From Planctomycetota bacterium (lineage in GTDB: Bacteria > Planctomycetota > PUPC01 > JACPCR01), in assembly GCA_030740295.1 (NCBI GenBank), contig JASLXP010000819.1, positions 1 through 16,953 on the forward strand: a stretch of 16,953 nucleotides of DNA, given 5' to 3'. Position numbers and translations under genes: made by a program. Positions 15,099-16,953 of the stretch are shown piece after piece. The notes beneath the pieces are model-generated. The model ran no database searches. It had not been told where the DNA came from and saw nothing but the letters and a program-made list of their open reading frames with translations. Numbering within the stretch: the first letter of the stretch is position 1; each line of letters starts with the position of its first letter.

Positions 15099-15158
15099 AC
15101 GGGATCTTTTGCGGAAAAGACTACCTCAGTCTGAATACTTCCCCCCAGGAATCACAAC

Positions 15159-15935
15159 ATGCCAGAAAACTTACTTTCATGCCGTCCTCAGAGCTTCGGT
15201 AAGGCCGGGCATCGCGCGTACGAAGAAATGCAGCGGATTGGAATCAAGTACGTCGAAGCGTCTATTGCGCATCCCAGCAAAATGATCGAAGAAAAAGAGA
15301 AGTATGAGGCATTCGGACTTCAGGCTGCGACCATCAGCGGCAAGATAAATATTCAATCTCAAAGCTGCGGGCAGGAATTTGAGCCGTGGGCCCTCGCTTG
15401 CCAGGTGGCAGGTGCGAAGCACATGTTCGTCAGTGTCCATGCCGGAGAGCTTGACCGCCGTCTTGTTTACACCCGTCTCTACGAATGCGGTGAAATCGCC
15501 CGGCAGTATGGCGTCACCATCTGCATGGAAACTCATCCTGATCTGATTACCAATATGGATGTGGCGATCGAGACGATGAAGGGAGTGGACCATCCCAACG
15601 TCCGTGTGAATTTCGACACTGCGAATATCTACTACTACAACGAAGGCATAGACGGCCATGAGGAGCTTAAGAAGATTCTCAATTACGTCGGCGCCATGCA
15701 CCTCAAAGAAACGAACGGCGCTTTCAAGACCTGGTATTTCCCCACCTTTGGCGATGAGCAGGGGGTGGTAAACTGGACCGATACATTTGAACTCCTGAAT
15801 AAAGAGATCGAATTCTTCGGGCCGTTCACCATGGAAATAGAGGGCTGCAAGGATGAACAGTTCGAGGAAGATGATCACATCAAGCGAGTCGAGGATTCAG
15901 TCAATCATCTTCGCTCGCTCGGGCTCGTATCCTGA
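15159..15935 (+). CDS. Sugar phosphate isomerase/epimerase-like TIM-barrel protein (AP endonuclease 2 fold)
   Basis: The 258-residue protein looks like the xylose isomerase-like/IolE-type TIM barrel family. Candidate metal ligands appear at the expected places on successive strands: Glu124 in CMETHPDL, Asp153 in NFDTANIYYY, His181 in MHLKET and Glu226 or Glu228 in MEIEG. FVSVHAGE (residues 90-97) fits an earlier strand. Such enzymes act on sugars or inositol derivatives in the cytoplasm using a divalent metal; the substrate cannot be told. No signal peptide is visible. AGGA lies 8 nt before the ATG. It is 122 bp after ftsQ and 12 bp before the PTS IIA gene, so it probably starts or belongs to a second transcription unit linked to carbohydrate use. 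Confidence 0.8.
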   Translation: MPENLLSCRPQSFGKAGHRAYEEMQRIGIKYVEASIAHPSKMIEEKEKYEAFGLQAATISGKINIQSQSCGQEFEPWALACQVAGAKHMFVSVHAGELDRRLVYTRLYECGEIARQYGVTICMETHPDLITNMDVAIETMKGVDHPNVRVNFDTANIYYYNEGIDGHEELKKILNYVGAMHLKETNGAFKTWYFPTFGDEQGVVNWTDTFELLNKEIEFFGPFTMEIEGCKDEQFEEDDHIKRVEDSVNHLRSLGLVS

Positions 15936-15947
15936 CTGGAAAACCCT

Positions 15948-16424
15948 ATGGCCGACACCCGGGACGAGCGACTGAGCAGTTACCTTGATCCAAACCTGAT
16001 TGACACCGACATGCGTGCCGGCAGCAAGGAGAGCGTCCTGGAGGAGCTTCTTCGAAGGATGGAGGCCCATGGCCGCATCGCAAGTGCGGAGCCCCTGCTT
16101 GCCGAGTATCTAAAGCGCGAGGAAGTGATGTCGACCGGCATCGGCAACGGGCTCGCGGTACCTCACATTCATACGTCACTCGTGGATGATTACTGTGTTG
16201 CCTTCGGCCACTGCAGACAGGGCATTAGCTTCGATGCCCTGGACGGCGAACCGGTCTACCTGGTATTCATGATCGCCGCGGTGGAAGAGACCTCACAAAA
16301 GCATGTCAGACTTGTTTCGGCACTAATGCGCCTGCTGAAAACGCCTGGTGTTCTCGATGCCATCCTGGAAGCGAAGACTCCTGAGTGCGTCATTGAGGCC
16401 TTCAAGAATGCTGAGGCAGAATGA
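15948..16424 (+). CDS. PTS fructose-type EIIA domain protein (PtsN-like)
   Basis: This single-domain EIIA protein has 158 residues, the normal length. The active-site segment is GIGNGLAVPHIHT, with His73 as the phosphorylated residue. The earlier SKESVLEELLRRM helix and EEVMSTGIG are also typical. EIIA proteins take phosphate from HPr and pass it to a sugar-transporting EIIB/EIIC, or act as regulators as PtsN does. No EIIB or EIIC is seen here, so a regulatory role is more likely, but that is inference. The ribosome site is weak (GGAAAA, 4 nt before the ATG). Tight spacing after the isomerase gene suggests co-transcription. Confidence 0.87.
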   Translation: MADTRDERLSSYLDPNLIDTDMRAGSKESVLEELLRRMEAHGRIASAEPLLAEYLKREEVMSTGIGNGLAVPHIHTSLVDDYCVAFGHCRQGISFDALDGEPVYLVFMIAAVEETSQKHVRLVSALMRLLKTPGVLDAILEAKTPECVIEAFKNAEAE

Positions 16425-16469
16425 AACCTGGAATTTCGTAATACGCACAACCCACAGATTCCACCACTC

Positions 16470-16953
16470 ATGCCATCACGTCCCAACATCCTCATCATTC
16501 TCGCTGACGACCACGGTTACGGTGACGTCACCTGCTACGGCGGGCCGAATCTGCAGACGCCGAATCTGGATCGAATCGCTGAGTCTGGAATGCGTTTTAC
16601 GCGATTTTATGCGAATTCGTCTGTGTGCTCGCCAAGCCGGGCTGCGCTGATGACCGGCCGTTATCCCGATCTGGTGGGCGTGCCGGGCGTGATCCGCACA
16701 CACCCTGAAAACAACTGGGGCTACTTTGATCCGGCCGCGATCACGCTGCCGCAGATGATGGGACGCGCCGGTTATACAACCGCGCTGTTTGGTAAGTGGC
16801 ATCTCGGTCTCGACGCCGGCAGCCATCCCTGCGCTCGCGGGTTCGAACACTTCCGCGGCTTCCTCGGCGATATGATGGATGACTACTACACGCATCTTCG
16901 CCACGGCTTCAATTACATGCGGCAGGGCGAGGTCGAGATTCATCCTGAAGGGC
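16470..16953 (+). CDS. Type I (formylglycine) sulfatase, N-terminal part, cut by window edge
   Basis: The frame is open from the ATG to the end of the window, 161 codons, with the C-terminus missing. It begins MPSRPNILIILADDHGYGD, with the metal-binding Asp13 and Asp14. The active-site motif C53-S-P-S-R follows; Cys53 would be converted to formylglycine. TGRYP comes next, then GKWHLG with Lys109 and His111, all standard for arylsulfatase-like enzymes. No signal peptide is visible at this start, so either it is cytoplasmic or an unrecognised upstream start exists; none is in frame with a clear ribosome site. Sulfatases remove sulfate from polysaccharides or aryl esters. Many paralogues are typical of PVC bacteria living on sulfated glycans. 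The gene starts 45 bp after the PTS IIA gene. Confidence 0.92.
   Translation, partial: MPSRPNILIILADDHGYGDVTCYGGPNLQTPNLDRIAESGMRFTRFYANSSVCSPSRAALMTGRYPDLVGVPGVIRTHPENNWGYFDPAAITLPQMMGRAGYTTALFGKWHLGLDAGSHPCARGFEHFRGFLGDMMDDYYTHLRHGFNYMRQGEVEIHPEG

Overview
The window carries a division and cell-wall (dcw) cluster on the + strand. It is preceded by a divergent, truncated pseudopilin gene and followed by a carbohydrate-related trio: a TIM-barrel sugar isomerase, an orphan fructose-type PTS IIA protein and a truncated type I sulfatase. The DNA is moderately GC-rich. MurE has the DNPR signature of meso-diaminopimelate-adding enzymes, which points to a Gram-negative-type peptidoglycan. A prepilin-type protein, a sulfatase and an IolE-like isomerase together with a dcw cluster suggest the PVC group (Verrucomicrobiota, Kiritimatiellota or Lentisphaerota). 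This is inference from content; no rRNA or marker phylogeny is possible here.

Layout. 1-789 (-): pseudopilin with a strong sigma70-like promoter at 972-999. 790-1336: intergenic. 1337-1428: a + strand promoter followed by GTGGG repeats at a 10-bp period, which look like MraZ operator boxes. 1454-3114: mraZ, rsmH, ftsL-like. 3115-3509: a 395-bp non-coding stretch packed with strong inverted repeats, a candidate structured RNA or leader. 3510-6814: ftsI, murE. 6928-12863: murF, ftsW, murG, murC and murB, each joined to the next by a 4-bp ATGA overlap. 12864-13091: an intergenic element with a near-perfect 41-bp inverted repeat rich in AATC motifs. 13092-15036: ddl, ftsQ. 15159-16953: isomerase, PTS IIA, sulfatase.

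How the genes work together. MurB, MurC, MurE and MurF build most of the UDP-MurNAc-pentapeptide, Ddl supplies D-Ala-D-Ala, and MurG makes lipid II. FtsW polymerises lipid II and FtsI cross-links it at the septum, held there by FtsL and FtsQ. MraZ is the likely autoregulator and RsmH methylates 16S rRNA. The usual mraY and murD are missing between murF and ftsW, and ftsA/ftsZ do not follow ftsQ, so lipid I synthesis, D-Glu addition and the Z-ring must be encoded elsewhere or replaced.

The points most worth a second look are the structured ftsL-ftsI gap, the palindromic element before ddl with its competing terminator-like fold, the trimmed dcw content, and MurB residues that depart from the usual active-site pattern (Cys for Ser, His for Tyr).
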